Shown in pieces: positions 36,848-48,900 of a DNA stretch of 64,000 nt. The translations under genes were made by a program, and so were the position numbers. The DNA lies in NCBI GenBank assembly GCA_035235625.1, contig CP141147.1, positions 11,521,001-11,585,000 on the forward strand, given 5' to 3'. Below the pieces are notes generated by a model. The model was not told the DNA's origin. It saw only the letters and a program-made list of their open reading frames with translations, and made no database searches. Positions within the stretch are counted from its first letter, which is position 1. Each line of letters starts with the position of its first letter. The DNA comes from Saururus chinensis (taxonomy: Eukaryota > Streptophyta > Magnoliopsida > Piperales > Saururaceae).

Positions 36848-37510
36848 AAAATGGCATGGGCATGTGGAGGCTCTGTCCGACGCCCTCGGGCTGAAAGAGA
36901 GAAAGAGAAGTGGCCCGAAGTGAGAGGAGACTCCGTCCTCCACCATCAGGCCACATCGAGAGAAGTGGCCTGGAGTAAGGGGATGGTTCATCCTTCACCG
37001 ATGGGCCACGTAGTGAAAGAAATGTCCCCGAGAAAGGGGAGGTTTTATCTGTTGTCTACAGGTGTGGAAAGTGAGAAGCGTCTCCGGGTAAGGGGAGGTT
37101 CTGTCTGCCACCTTCGAGCTTACAAAGAGTGATGCATCTCTTGGAAAGGGGAGGTTATGTCCGTCAACTTAGGGTGCATAGAGATAGAAACACCTCGAGT
37201 AAGGGAAGGTTATGTCCGCCGCTTATGGGCATGGAAAGTGAGAAGCATCTCCGGGTAAGGGGAGGTTTTGTCTGCCACAAATGGGCATGTAAATTGAGAA
37301 GCATCTCCAGGTAAGGGGAGGTTCTGTCCATTGACTTTGAGCATGCAAATATTGATGCATCTCCGGGAAAGAGGAGGTTCTGTCCATTGCCTTCTGGCGT
37401 AAATAGTGAGAAAAACCATGGAAAAGGGGAGCGTCTATCCGTCCCCTTTGGGTATAATGAGAGAAAATTTTTCGAGCAAGAGGAGGCTCTGCTCGCTGTC
37501 TCTGGACCTA
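36848..37510. repeat. Minisatellite in LTR A2, about 11 units of about 60 bp
   Basis: Unit: GAGAAGCATCTCCGGGTAAG, GGGAGGTTCTGTC and CGCCTATGGGCATGGAAA. Because the unit length is close to a multiple of three and GC-richer than its surroundings, it opens frames on both strands (36845-37132, 37164-37622). These are not genes. Confidence 0.85.
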
Positions 37511-38116
37511 AAGAGGAGAATGCCCTAAAGGAAGGAGTAACTCTGAATACTGCTACTTCTGGAAGGCTCAGGGAAGTAAGCATTCTGACCTTCTCATTTA
37601 ATAAGTAATTATATGAATGCATGTGCTAATTGAAATATATGCTTTGCTCTCATCAGATGTGTTCCGATCTGTTTTGCTCTAATTTGATTTGCACTGAAAG
37701 GCTCTCTTTTGATATGATATGCTCTGATATGATATGGTTAGATGAGATCTGATATGAACCAATCTACTCTTATGTGTTTTTGCTCCGCTCTGTGATAGAG
37801 CGAGATGTCTATTTCCAGTTATTTGTTAGCTTCTGTACGACTACAATTAAATATTTAGATATACACATTTTGATGTATATGATTTTGTACCGCCTGATGC
37901 ATATAATAGCCATTTGGCAGAACTACGTTTAGATTTGATCGTATTGGAATAACATTGTAGATGTTATATAATATGTGCATAGGTAATTAATGACACGACA
38001 ATGTTGTCCTGATCCAAATTAGTAATAGAATATAGCTTTGTTCTATCATACATGGATCGGAGCGCTGAGGCTCCATAGTGTTTAGAGGAATGTTATGGCT
38101 CTCGCTCATAGATGCC

Positions 38117-39560
38117 TGATGCACTGAAATAATGTTTAATTAAATATTTTCAAATTTCAAATTACAATCCTATTTTGTGTTAATTCATTGATTATTTGGG
38201 CTATTTATGTTTTGAATAGGTTAGTTGGACCTTAATTGAGTTTACATGTTTAAACAGGCTTCAACAGGATCCAAGTAGAAGAAGAAGTGAAGCCCAACTA
38301 CCCAAAGTTATTTAAAAGTCAAAAATAGGCTCATAATGGTCTAAATATGCATGAAATGGTCGAACACAACCTTTTGGACCCATTTGATTTTTGATTTGCA
38401 TCAAGAGAACTAAATTCGGGAAGAAGCTGATTTGGACAGATTTACACAACTATAGTATTTTGACCATATCTTTTTATGTATAATTTGGATTGATATGATT
38501 CTAGTGGCATTGGAAAGAAGACTTCCGTGGATAAAATCAATATGTTAGGACAAAATTCATAATTCTGAAATTTTATGGGTCAAATTCGGTATGCAAAGGG
38601 ACAACTATTTAACTAACCCGAGGCCAGCACACGAAGAATATTTTTGTTGGTTGTGATTGATACACATAAGGAAAGACAACGAGGCTGATTGTAAAACTAA
38701 AGGAAGATTCAAAGATACTTATTTGCTAAATAAATCATGAATTTATTTAATTGATTTAGAATCTAATCATTGCCAAAGAAGCAACCAATCAGGTAATTAA
38801 TCAGGATGCAATTTAGAGATATGATTGGACTTTCCCCTTTGAAGCAACCCCTTCTACTCCTATAAATAGAGAGGTGGACATGATAGATGCATCATCCCCT
38901 CCTCTTTGGAGCTCTCTTCTCCTATTTTTCTTCTCCTCTTTTGTATTTTTGTTTTTAGTTTTATTGTAATGGCTTTCTATACTCTCAAGCTAAGGCTAAA
39001 GGTGATTTGTATCAATCTAATGGAGTTCTATTCATGTTTCATCAATGATTTCAAGTAAGTATTGGTTATTGGAAGTGATGTTCATTTAATATTGTTTTTT
39101 TTCTTATTTTTTTATGATTTGGATACATAAGATGCTTGAAGGCTCTCCTCCTTGATCTATTGTGATTTGGATACTTAGAAATCTTGAAGAGACAATTATT
39201 TTTATCCTTCATCTATCCAAAACATTTTCTGTCTTTATTTTTAATTTTAATGTTCATATCTTCTGGTTAGATAAAATTTTCATTTGATTCTAACTGAGAT
39301 AACATAACACATGAAGAACATCATTAGAGGTTACAATGACCCTTAATGCCTTAGTGTTTTATCTTATTGATTTCTTAACTCTTTATTACCTCAATAGTCT
39401 TTTACTCTTTCTTTCTTAATTTTTCCTTCCTCTATTCTTTTGTAACCACTTTCTTTGTTGCACAAGGCTTTCCCTATGGATCGACCTTGTCTACTACAAT
39501 TGGCAAGTAAAACAAATCTAAATTTGAATTCTTCATAGTCTCAGTTCAGACGTAACAACA
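38117..39560 (+). mobile_element. Solo LTR B2, 1444 bp, TSD ATGCC
   Basis: Starts TGATGCACTGAAATAATG and ends CAGACGTAACAACA. Perfect ATGCC flanks lie at 38112-38116 and 39561-39565. It is a second, independent insertion of the B family into the same LTR. Its own duplication shows it is not the 3' partner of B1. Confidence 0.85.
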
Positions 39561-40759
39561 ATGCCACCGCTCCTATTTGTTTGTAAAATTTATTTACTAT
39601 GATCTTTTTCCGAACCCTCGGTCTTGGTCGACTTGGGCCGGGGTGTTACACAAGAATTGCAATTTTTGTTTTTTTGTCTAAAACTCTCAATAACACTTTC
39701 TAATGGTGTCCTAAGTTAAATCTAAGTGTTTGTGCATGTGAGTGTGTGTACAATTTACCTTTTAGGCTCATCACTCTATTAAGTCTTCTACCTTGAAATT
39801 TAGAATCCACCAACTCTTCTTTTTCAAGTTAATCAATTTCAAATCTGACTATGATCACTTCACTAATCTTTATTAGATTCCTAAGACTTAAACATATACC
39901 CTTTTGTATATAGTTTTGACCATCAAAATAAAACCAATTAGAAGACATATACCAATATGTTATAACAATTTCCCCCTTTGGCTATTTTGTGATAAAACTG
40001 TACGGTTATAAAAATAAAAAAATTATAAATCATGACAATATAGTGCATTGACTTTCACTTGTATGAAAACATATAATTGACAACTTAACTAACTAAGACC
40101 ATTTGGAATTGGTCTTTAAAAGCCTTGAACCTGTACTTAATCTGTACACTTTAACAAAAAAATAAATTTGCTTAGCACTGCTCAATTAAGTATGAAGTAA
40201 GCACAAAAATTTAATTTATCATAATTTCTTCTCCCCACTTTTGTCTGAAATAATAAAAAATTTAACCAAAAATATAGAAAATAAATATTAAAGCTCACAT
40301 ATCAAGTAAATAACCATAAAGACATCAAAAGATAAACAATAAGCATAAAATGTCTCAAAATATCATCCATTTAACATACATTAGTTTCATAATACATCAA
40401 TAGAGTCAATGATATCCATACGATGAACTGAATCACACTTTTGAATAAGGATGAACTAAAATAGAAATGAAGAAAATGCAAATCTCATCAGCATCATCAT
40501 CAACATCATCCTCGTTATCATCTGATGGTGTAGCTAATAGAACAATGGTGAATCATGTCTTTAAGCTCATGAAGAATACCTATAATCTCACGATGCATAC
40601 CATGGTCTCATCATATGTCAAATGTCATGGAGTAGCAATAGCATTTGCATCAGCATCCGAACATCAGTGATGTGCAGGTCTCTCCTCATCGTCTGCTTTG
40701 GCACTTATGCATTCTCCGGTGCATCTACATCTCTAATATGATCTTAGTTATGAGAATGC

Positions 40760-41320
40760 ATCTAATGTTTGACTGCCTCATCAATAGGTTCCCTGCCGAT
40801 CTGTGAAACCACTCCTCTAGGAATATTGGCATGTTGTGACTCGAATAAGATATGCAGAAATGCTATCATGTCATGTGTATGGCCATGAAGAAATGTCATG
40901 AATTGGCCAAAATTTATTGAGGGTAGATCCAACTCAACATTAGTCTCAAACACTCAATATAAGATCTGTGCCATGGTATGTTCAACTCGCTCCTTACAAG
41001 CATTCCATAAGTCATACTATGTAACAATATGCAAAAGGCGATATGTAGGAGTCATAGTATGAGCCGGGATCAATGTATCTAAAGTATGCCTCCTCAAGCC
41101 TTGGAGTATGCTTGTAATAATGTAATCATCTGACACCTCAAATTCAGTAAACAAAGGGCATTGAATCTTTCTCCTCTCCACTCTTATGATTTTAGCTATA
41201 ACAACAAGAGTAACGGTCACTATGGTCTCATTAATTTGGCCTTCCAAGGTCAAATCATCTTGACTCCTCATAGTAACATACCACTGCCGAATCAATCTAG
41301 GGTACACTAGGGGTGGGGTG
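40760..41320 (-). pseudogene. D- ORF (plant-transposon-protein-like), broken
   Basis: Minus-strand fragments read YPRLIRQWYVTMRSQDDLTL, VVIAKIIRVERRKIQ, and LPSINFGQFMTFLHGHTHD. They align with the plus-strand copy at 31290-32110. Frames are split by stops near 40955-41015. The function is unknown. It lies where Copia SIRE-like elements may carry an extra ORF upstream of the 3' LTR. Confidence 0.55.
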
Positions 41321-42499
41321 GTAGCGATGGAATCTAGATATTCTATCCCCTGTGAAAAACAAAATGATGTTGAGCTCTTTGATTAGAAGATCTCAAAATA
41401 AAAATCAAACAAGTAAAAACAAACAATGTTGAGCTCTTTGATTGAATTTTGATAATTGGACAATTAAACCATATACATCCAAAGAGTAGTCAGTAGTACC
41501 TCTCCCTAGATTAGTCCACTCCATTAGAGTATGAATCTCAATTATTCTTTCTTCATTTTAACATTTTAATTCTCATGTACTTAATTTTGCAGGAATAATC
41601 AATTTTAACTCTTGTCTCTTCTCATCATAAAACTAGCAATGTCCTTATTCAAATGAGAATAAAACCTCTAGATTCTAGCAAAGACAAAGATTCTCATTTT
41701 TTACTTACATAGTTAGATTCTATGTACATCAATTTTTCTACAAGAAAAATTAAAACAAGAAGAACATATTCCAGCCCATTCCTTTTTCTGATTTCTTGCC
41801 TTTTCTAATCAATTCATTTTTCTAGGGCTTGGCTTTTTCTTAATCCTCTCCACTAACATAATTTATTTTTCTATTTTGTATGTCATATTTTTCTTTGATG
41901 TCAAGTAGATAAGAGCTTCACACTAGCTTAGACCGACTTAATTAGGTAGCTCTTCACCATCATCTTTATGAGGACAATCCCATTGTAAAAGTAAGAAAAA
42001 AAATGAGTGACAAATACATGACATATTACAAGGAATTTTTTGAAGCCTTTGATTTCCTAAATATAAGTCTAGCAAGATCCTCTAATTAGATCACTTGGAC
42101 TCCACTAGAATGTAAACTATTAAGTAAATAAGTGTTTAAGAATTCTCCCTTGAATTTTAATTCTAAATTTTACTTAAGTTAATCATGATGTGTGCGAGTT
42201 TTGAAAAATAGAGAATTGTAACATCAAGCAAAAAAAAAAAAAATAGATCTTCACTCTCCTTAGTGCATTCCTCTCTTAGTTAAGTACATTGACCCCACAT
42301 CATGGTATTTTTAGCTTATTCGACAATTGAAAATCTTTAATCCTTGAGTTGAATATTCAAAAACTACAAAACCAACATATGAAACAAAATTATCAACTAT
42401 TTTTTTGCATGTGTTTTTTGAAAATTTTTATTGTTTTCATTCAAAACCTAGAAGAGAAACCAAACATGGAAAAACAAAGTAAATGAAATAAAACAAAAG

Positions 42500-43104
42500 A
42501 ACATGTTTATGTACAAAGTATAGAAAGAGTTAATACATGGCCAAAAGACACATTATCTCTAAATAGAGATTTTCTCCCCCCTTAGCCTTGCATAGCCATC
42601 CTATCCTAAGGCATTCTAAGGGTTTCTTTCTAAGTTTCCCAACTTGATCCTTCAAAAATTGAAGGTCAATTTTCTTAACCCACACTCGCTTCATCTTATT
42701 CCCATAGACTTGGTATGGAAACCTTGGTTTCTCTCTCTTAGGGGTTTGCTTTCCCATCTTCCTCTTGGGATTTAACATGTGTGGTTGATTGTTAGGACAT
42801 TCAAATGTAGTGCGGTTCTTTTTATGACAAATGCCACATATCTTCAAAATGCTAGTTTTCATTTGGATCACTCTCCCTCCTTTAGGCTTTGGTGGGGTGG
42901 GCACTACCTTTGGTGTGTGATTACTCTCTTTAGCACTCAACAAAGGTAGTGGGTTTAGCATTAGGTGTTTGCATGGATGGCTTAAAACCTAGTACTTTTT
43001 ATCCCATCGGCTAATGTCAATTATGGTCTCTAAAGATTTCTTCCTACTCTTGAATCCATCTAGTTTCTCCTTAGAGGACATAAGTTTTCTTTGAAGTGTA
43101 ATAG

Positions 43105-43177
<73 letters not shown>

Positions 43178-44393
43178 GTTTAGCCTTGAGGTCACCTATT
43201 TCACTTTCCAACCTTGTGTTCAACACATGCAATCTATTTGACGCTTGAGAAACAAGTTTAGTATTCTCATCTTTCTTCCTCAACTCCTTCACAAGCTTCT
43301 TAGTCTAAGAGTTTAATTCCAAAGAATTTGACTCACTTGACCCTCTAGAAGAACCATCCTTCTTCACACTTACATGGAAGGCAGTATAGTTACACATCTT
43401 AGCTTCTTCATCATATGCATCTCAGGAGGTTTTTTGGAGTATTTTCCTTTTTTTCTTCTTTTATAGACCTTGGAATTTCCTAGGTTTTTCATGTGAAGAG
43501 CTATCACTACCTTTATTTGGACATTCATAAGTAAAATGACTTAACTTTCCACACCACATGTTCTTCTTGTCAATTTTGTTGGGTTTTTCATCTCTTCTCA
43601 AATTGTTTTCCTCTCCTAGAAGTTGGCCCTTTCCTTTCACCCTTAAAGTTCTTATTTCTTTGGAATTTTTTGAATTGTTTAATCCATGACTATTTGTTCA
43701 TTATCTCTCTCATTTTAGAATCTTCATTCTCTAGGGGTTTTTTAGAGCTTTGGTTTCTTAGACATTAAATTGTTTGCTTACCATGCCCTTCTCAAACATT
43801 TCCCTTTTTTTATCATAGAATTCTTCTTGCATTTCAAATGTTCTCAAGTTCCTTATCAATTCTTCAACATCTAAATGTTAATTTTATAAGATTCATTAAT
43901 TGCAATAACCTTGATTTTAAATTTTGTAGACAAGGACCTTAAAATTTTTCTAACAACAAGATGATCAATTATTGGCTCCCCTAATTGGTTTCCAGAGTTA
44001 ACTATGACTAAGATCTTAGAACAATATTAGTTATGGTTTCATCTTCACCCATCATTATATTCTCAAACTCAAGTGTTAGCATTTGAAGCCGAGAAATTTT
44101 CACTGCATCTATTTCCTCATTGTACATAACCAATCCATCCAAAGCAATTTCAGCAAAAGTACAATTAGGGATTAATCTGTCAGCTTTTTCCAACATTAAT
44201 GAAAAGAGTACTTAAGGCTTTACTATTGTATTTTGCTAACTTCCACTTAGATTCATCCTAGTTGCATTCAAGTTTAAAATTTTCTACCTCATCTTTTTTC
44301 TTTGGTTATAGGGGGATTACAGCCTTTAATCATAACCTTCCATGTTGGTTTGTGATCAATATGTGTGGAAAACACAACCCGAGAAAAATAGAG
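42500..44393 (-). pseudogene. Copia-type gag of element D-, broken
   Basis: Right to left on the minus strand. A start-proximal part carries HKPTWKVMIKGCN and WKLAKYN-like motifs (about 44340-44230). The UBN2-type core follows with MLTLEFENIMMGEDETITN (about 44075). A zinc-knuckle-like CGKLSHFTYEC at about 43540 lacks its first Cys. A coiled-coil stretch comes next, then ICGICHKKNRTTFECPN with Arg in place of the knuckle His (about 42840). The last recognisable motif is RVWVKK (about 42690), near the usual gag end. The order matches gag of SIRE/TORK-like Copia elements. Several stops are present. Confidence 0.6.
43107..43175. repeat. (CT)n microsatellite inside gag
   Basis: About 34 uninterrupted CT dinucleotides. 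On the gag strand it reads as an Arg-Glu dipeptide run within a charged coiled-coil stretch. Confidence 0.95.
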
Positions 44394-44694
44394 TGTAAGA
44401 TCTCTAACTTTAACCCGGATTAATTTTGATTTAATTATGTGTTATTGTGTGGTTTTGTTTAACTTTGCCGGTTTGACTTGATTTGCAATTAAGGGTTGGT
44501 AATTATGGTTTTAACAAGGTTTTATCTCATTTTATAAGTTTCTATATCAAACTTAATTTATCCTTTTTTAGGGATTTTATGGGGATTTTTGATTAATTAA
44601 GGGTGTGGACCCCACATCCATGTTTAGATGACGGGTGTCCCACAAGACCCTAAATTTCAATTATTTTATTTTAATGAGTTTTAAAATTTTTGGC

Positions 44695-44860
44695 TACGAC
44701 CAGGATGAGCAGTGGGTCTGCTTAGGCTGCAGCCAGGGTGAGTAGGTTTGCTTAGACTATGCTAGGGTGAGTAGGTCTGCTTAGGCTATGGCTAAGGTGA
44801 GCAGTAGGTTTGCTTAGGCTACGACCAAGGTGAGCAGTAGTCTGCTTAGACATTCACCAT
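44695..44860. repeat. Tandem repeat in LTR C2, 4-5 units of about 35-38 bp
   Basis: Units of GGTGAGTAGGTCTGCTTAGG followed by CTACGGCTA-like spacers. They lie where C1 has its 80-90 bp array, so the array differs between copies. Confidence 0.75.
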
Positions 44861-45099
44861 CAATGGTTACATGTGTATGAATTATGATGCTCATTTACAC
44901 AGGTTGTGTCGGGAGAATGAAGCTTATGTTACACATGTGGATATAGTATGAATTTGATTGATATGCAATATGGTTTGTTTGAGACATTTGAATTGCTGAG
45001 TGAATGTTTTCATTGAGAAATAGATATGCAAGATATGTTTATATTGAGAATTTATTCATGTAGGATGTGATTTATGATAGTGAATTTCACATGTTTGTG

Positions 45100-45275
45100 T
45101 ATGAGGTTTACATGTGATGATGAGATATGTCATGTATAGTATGATATGCAAGTGGCATGAATATGTGATGGTGAGATATGTCATGTATAGCTTGATATGC
45201 AGGTGGCATGAATACGTGATAATGAAATAATGTGGGTTATAGCATAATATGCAGGTATCATGATGTAGATTCTTA
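45100..45275. repeat. Tandem repeat in LTR C2, about 3 units of about 58 bp
   Basis: Units of GATGAGATATGTCATGTATA ... TGATATGCAGGTGGCATGAA, homologous to 14925-15145 in C1. Confidence 0.7.
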
Positions 45276-45987
45276 TGAAATGTGAATTATGACCTAAATG
45301 CATAGGTTTATGTGTTTATCCCATGATGAGTGGCTATTGTGGTATTTATGTGATGAGTATTACGTGACTATGCCTGTGTTGTAATTATGGATTTACTTTC
45401 CATATTTAAAACCCTTGCTGAGCTTATCGCTCACCCCTCTTTATTGTATTGTGTTTTGGGGCTGCATGCGTGCCATGCAGGTGGTCCCGATGGATTTATT
45501 TGGAGCATATGGGTGAGGACATTGTTTAGGAGGGGTTACTTAGAGATTTTGTGTTATATAATTGCTTTTATAACATTTTGTATTGAGACTCTTATCTACT
45601 TGATTATATTTCACACTCTATTAGCCAATGTCGGCTTAGACCTTTATTAGCTAGTATGGGCTTAGACTCTTACACTTGAGCCATGTATGGACTAATGTTT
45701 AATTTGTAGTCCTTTATTTCTCATTTTGGTCTTGTACAAAGTTGATGTGCTCAACTCCGTCGTGATTTATGCAAGTAGGGGTTAAGTCTTCCGCAAACCA
45801 ACGACACTTTGTTGCACTGCGTGCCATCTCCCCTTAGACCGGTTTTAGCTCAGGGTTAACATGTGTCGGGGCTTGACATAAAGTGCATCTAACCAGCAAG
45901 TGAGATACAACATTTATCTTCTCCTTTAAAACAAATTAAACTTCAAATTTTGCTCTAATTAAACATGCATAATTCTTATGTGTTATA

Positions 45988-48900
45988 TGTCACATTCCAC
46001 CACTCCCCCTTGACCAAAACACGGTCCAAAGAGTGATGACAAAGGCACGACAGAGCATAAAGCTAACCCAACACGGGCTAGATTGAAGTACACAACACTC
46101 CCCTTTGTGCGAAAGTAATAAACAGAGGAATAAAAAAACTAATTAAAGTATCTTAGTCCATCACATACACATATAATCTCAAAGTAACATAAATAGTCTC
46201 AAGCCTTAAATGACAACACACATGTGTAAGCCATTAAACAAGGTTATCCATAACATGTAAAGAAATAAAGTTCTAACATAATTCATAAACATATATCTAT
46301 CACATCACATGAGAACTATCCCACACTCTATGCATCTATTCATCACCTTCACGCTCATGAAATAGATCCATCATGAGTACGTGCATGACACAACTATGTA
46401 ACACCAAAACAAAAAACTCAAAAGAGGGGTGAGCTTAGCTCAGTAAGGGGTTTAAAAACATAAAGCTCATATTAACACTAAAACATAATCTTGAAGAATC
46501 ATAGCATAAATCTCATGCAAATTGGTGTTAATCACAACATATCCATTCTTGTACACACGTACATTCTATGGAAATCTCATTCATGTATCACATAACCAAA
46601 AATAACACTTGTGCATCATGGTCACATCAATATCTCATAATCACACACACAACCTATGCATTCAATGGACATATCTATAAACATCTTACATGATCACATT
46701 TCACAATCCATACACATTATGCATAATCAACTATCACATTTCATACACGTCCTGCTGATAAGTATGAAATATATATCTATTTTATATGCCTTTTCACCTT
46801 ACTTGCTAGTATAGATTAGGTTAATTTAGAGTTAGTTATAGTTTATTTATATTAAGATAAATATTAATATTATATTTTAATTATTAATTAATTTGAGAGT
46901 TATTAGTAGTTTAGGCATGTATTTGAATCAAGTTGGGATTTTATTTATATTCTACATGTCTAAAATGCGAAGTTTTATTATTTTGTAGGAAAGGTGTGCT
47001 TATCGAGGTATTGGACAATGTTTGGAATAATTCAAAATACTCTTGATATACTTTAAAATGATTTGGACAACTTTTCGGAGTTATAAACAAGTTGAAAACT
47101 AATATGAACATTAAAGAAAGACCTTAATCAACATAGTAGAAAACTGGACAGGAATATGGACTGTCTAGTGAACAGACTTAGCTTCCTGAATAGAAACTAG
47201 ACACGAAATTGAATAGAACTATATAAATTGTGGAAACAGTACAGATGTTTGAACGGGCACGTAGGGCGTTTGAACGGGATAACGCTTTGTTTCTTATTTT
47301 AGGCCAATTTTGAGTCCTTTTTATATTAAACTTCCTCCTATGACTCTTATACCTTTATAAAGACATATTTGGCTCAAAATTGAAGATTGGCCAATAGATT
47401 TTCTAAAGAAATAAAGGGAGAAGAAGATGGAAAATTATTTAAAGCTTTCAATGGAGATTTAAGAGCTTTCTTCTACCATAGAAGGCTATATTTTTCTTTT
47501 ATTTAAGAGTTGATGAAATTATAGATAAGTTTCAATTTCTTTTCTTTTTAATTTAGATCTTAGTTGTGAAAAATGACAATTGTATGAAAATGATTTCTTT
47601 TTTAATAGAAGAGCTTTTCATGTTTATTCAAATCTATGTTGATTTATTCTCTTGTAGATGATAGATTGATGTGGTTTTGATATTTTTATTGATTCTAATT
47701 TCTGTGATTTAGATGAGATGGTCATGCAATAGTTTTAATGTTCATATAATTAATGAATTGGATGAGTTATACTAAGATTAGATGAGTCATTCCTATAGTT
47801 AGTTTAGTGTAGATGATTCGTACTATTGTCGAAAATAGTTCATGCCATGGATTTAATTAATGATTCTTTTTTAAGTAATTCTAGCTTGTAGCTAAGAATA
47901 CTTGTTCATATTCACACTAGATTTAGATTAAAGGTTAAAAAATTGTTATGGTTCTATAGTGGATTCAATTTTGTAAGTATTTCCATTATATTGATCTCTT
48001 CCTTTTAATTTTGTTGATTACTTCATTTGCTTAATTTAAATTTAAGTTCTTTTTAGTTTTTAATCAACAAATTCCTCTCTTAGATTTAGTAATTAGTTCA
48101 TCCGTCCCTGAGGTTTGAAAATACTTAAATACTTATCCCAGTACAATTACCTTGTACACTTACAAATGGTTTAATTATAAACGATCACCTGTATGATCAA
48201 GTCTTATAGTCCATACATATCCTTCATGATCAAGTGTTATAATCCATATAGAACCTTTGTAATCATAAGCATCATTATCCCTACACATAACCTTTGTAAA
48301 TGAACATTATAATCCATATATAAATTGTGTAAATAGTATGATGAATGTCTCATAATAGAGAAATCAACATGCTCACTTGGGCCAAAGCCGAACCAGACCT
48401 TCTTACCCTGACTGAAAGTGCCCCCTTGCAAGCTAGTGCATACAAACAAACTAGCCTAAATTCTCAAGTCCAAAAGTCATAATAGATTATCTTATTATAA
48501 CATTCCACTCTTCTCACCCGAAGAGGAAACATGCCCCGAAGGGAATGCAAAACCTTTCCCATAGGATAGAAGGACCCACCCATTGGATGGACAATTGGCA
48601 ATTAATCTCCGATGCAACTAATTAGGAAAACTACAACACTCAATCAGTTAATCACAGTTAAAAATGGTTAATCATGACTTAACAAATCATTCTCACGATG
48701 TATAGAACATGCTACATATGTGAACAATATTAAATGTATGCAAGCATAAGTAATCATACACTAATCATTTCTATTATGTAGGAGACATGGTCCATATGTG
48801 GCAAATGAGATTATGTAAGAATAAGTAAACATAAACATACATGGTCATATTCATAAATAAGTTAAAATATGTGGAACATGGTTCATACATAATTAATTTA

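Larger units (their letters stand above)
34632..39650 (+). mobile_element. Solo LTR A2 (family A), about 2.1 kb net, holding B1 and B2
   Basis: Starts TGTAATGCCCCATTTTT and ends GGCCGGGGTGTTACA, flanked by CAATA (34627-34631) and CAAGA (39651-39655), a 4/5 match. It contains two separate insertions (34755-36184 and 38117-39560). The rest aligns in block order with A1 and A3: GAGCGTAACAAAGC, AGTGTGGGATACC, GAAGGGCTCATTGATAC. No internal retroelement genes, so solo. Confidence 0.75.
44394..45878 (+). mobile_element. Solo LTR C2 (Tekay-like family), shortened to 1485 bp
   Basis: Starts TGTAAGATCTCTAACTTTAA and ends GGGGCTTGACA. The flanks TAGAG / TAAAG match 4 of 5. It matches C1 in its 5' block, in the 45.1-45.3 kb repeats and in its 3' block (TAAGTCTTCCGCA), but lacks about 2 kb of middle. 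It sits inside the D- gag. Confidence 0.75.
39651..45987 (-). mobile_element. D-family LTR element D- (minus orientation), with gag, no pol
   Basis: From right to left: gag (44393-42500), spacer, ORF remnant (41320-40760), GGGGAGAAG-type block (about 40225), polypurine tract (39985-39968, CCAAAGGGGGAAATT on the minus strand) and 3' LTR start TGTTATAACATATTGG (39967). Solo LTR C2 interrupts its gag. 45879-45987 is the small piece on C2's far side, where the Tekay-like 3' LTR cuts it. No protease, integrase or reverse transcriptase is seen between gag and the ORF. Confidence 0.6.

Noticed and set aside
36845..37622. Open frames on both strands as possible genes
   Set aside because: They are opened by a roughly 60-bp minisatellite. 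Both strands are open at once and no domain is seen.
34755..39560. B1 and B2 as the two LTRs of one small retroelement
   Set aside because: B2 has its own ATGCC duplication, B1 its own near-duplication, and the interval between them is family-A LTR sequence without primer site or purine tract at the LTR edges.
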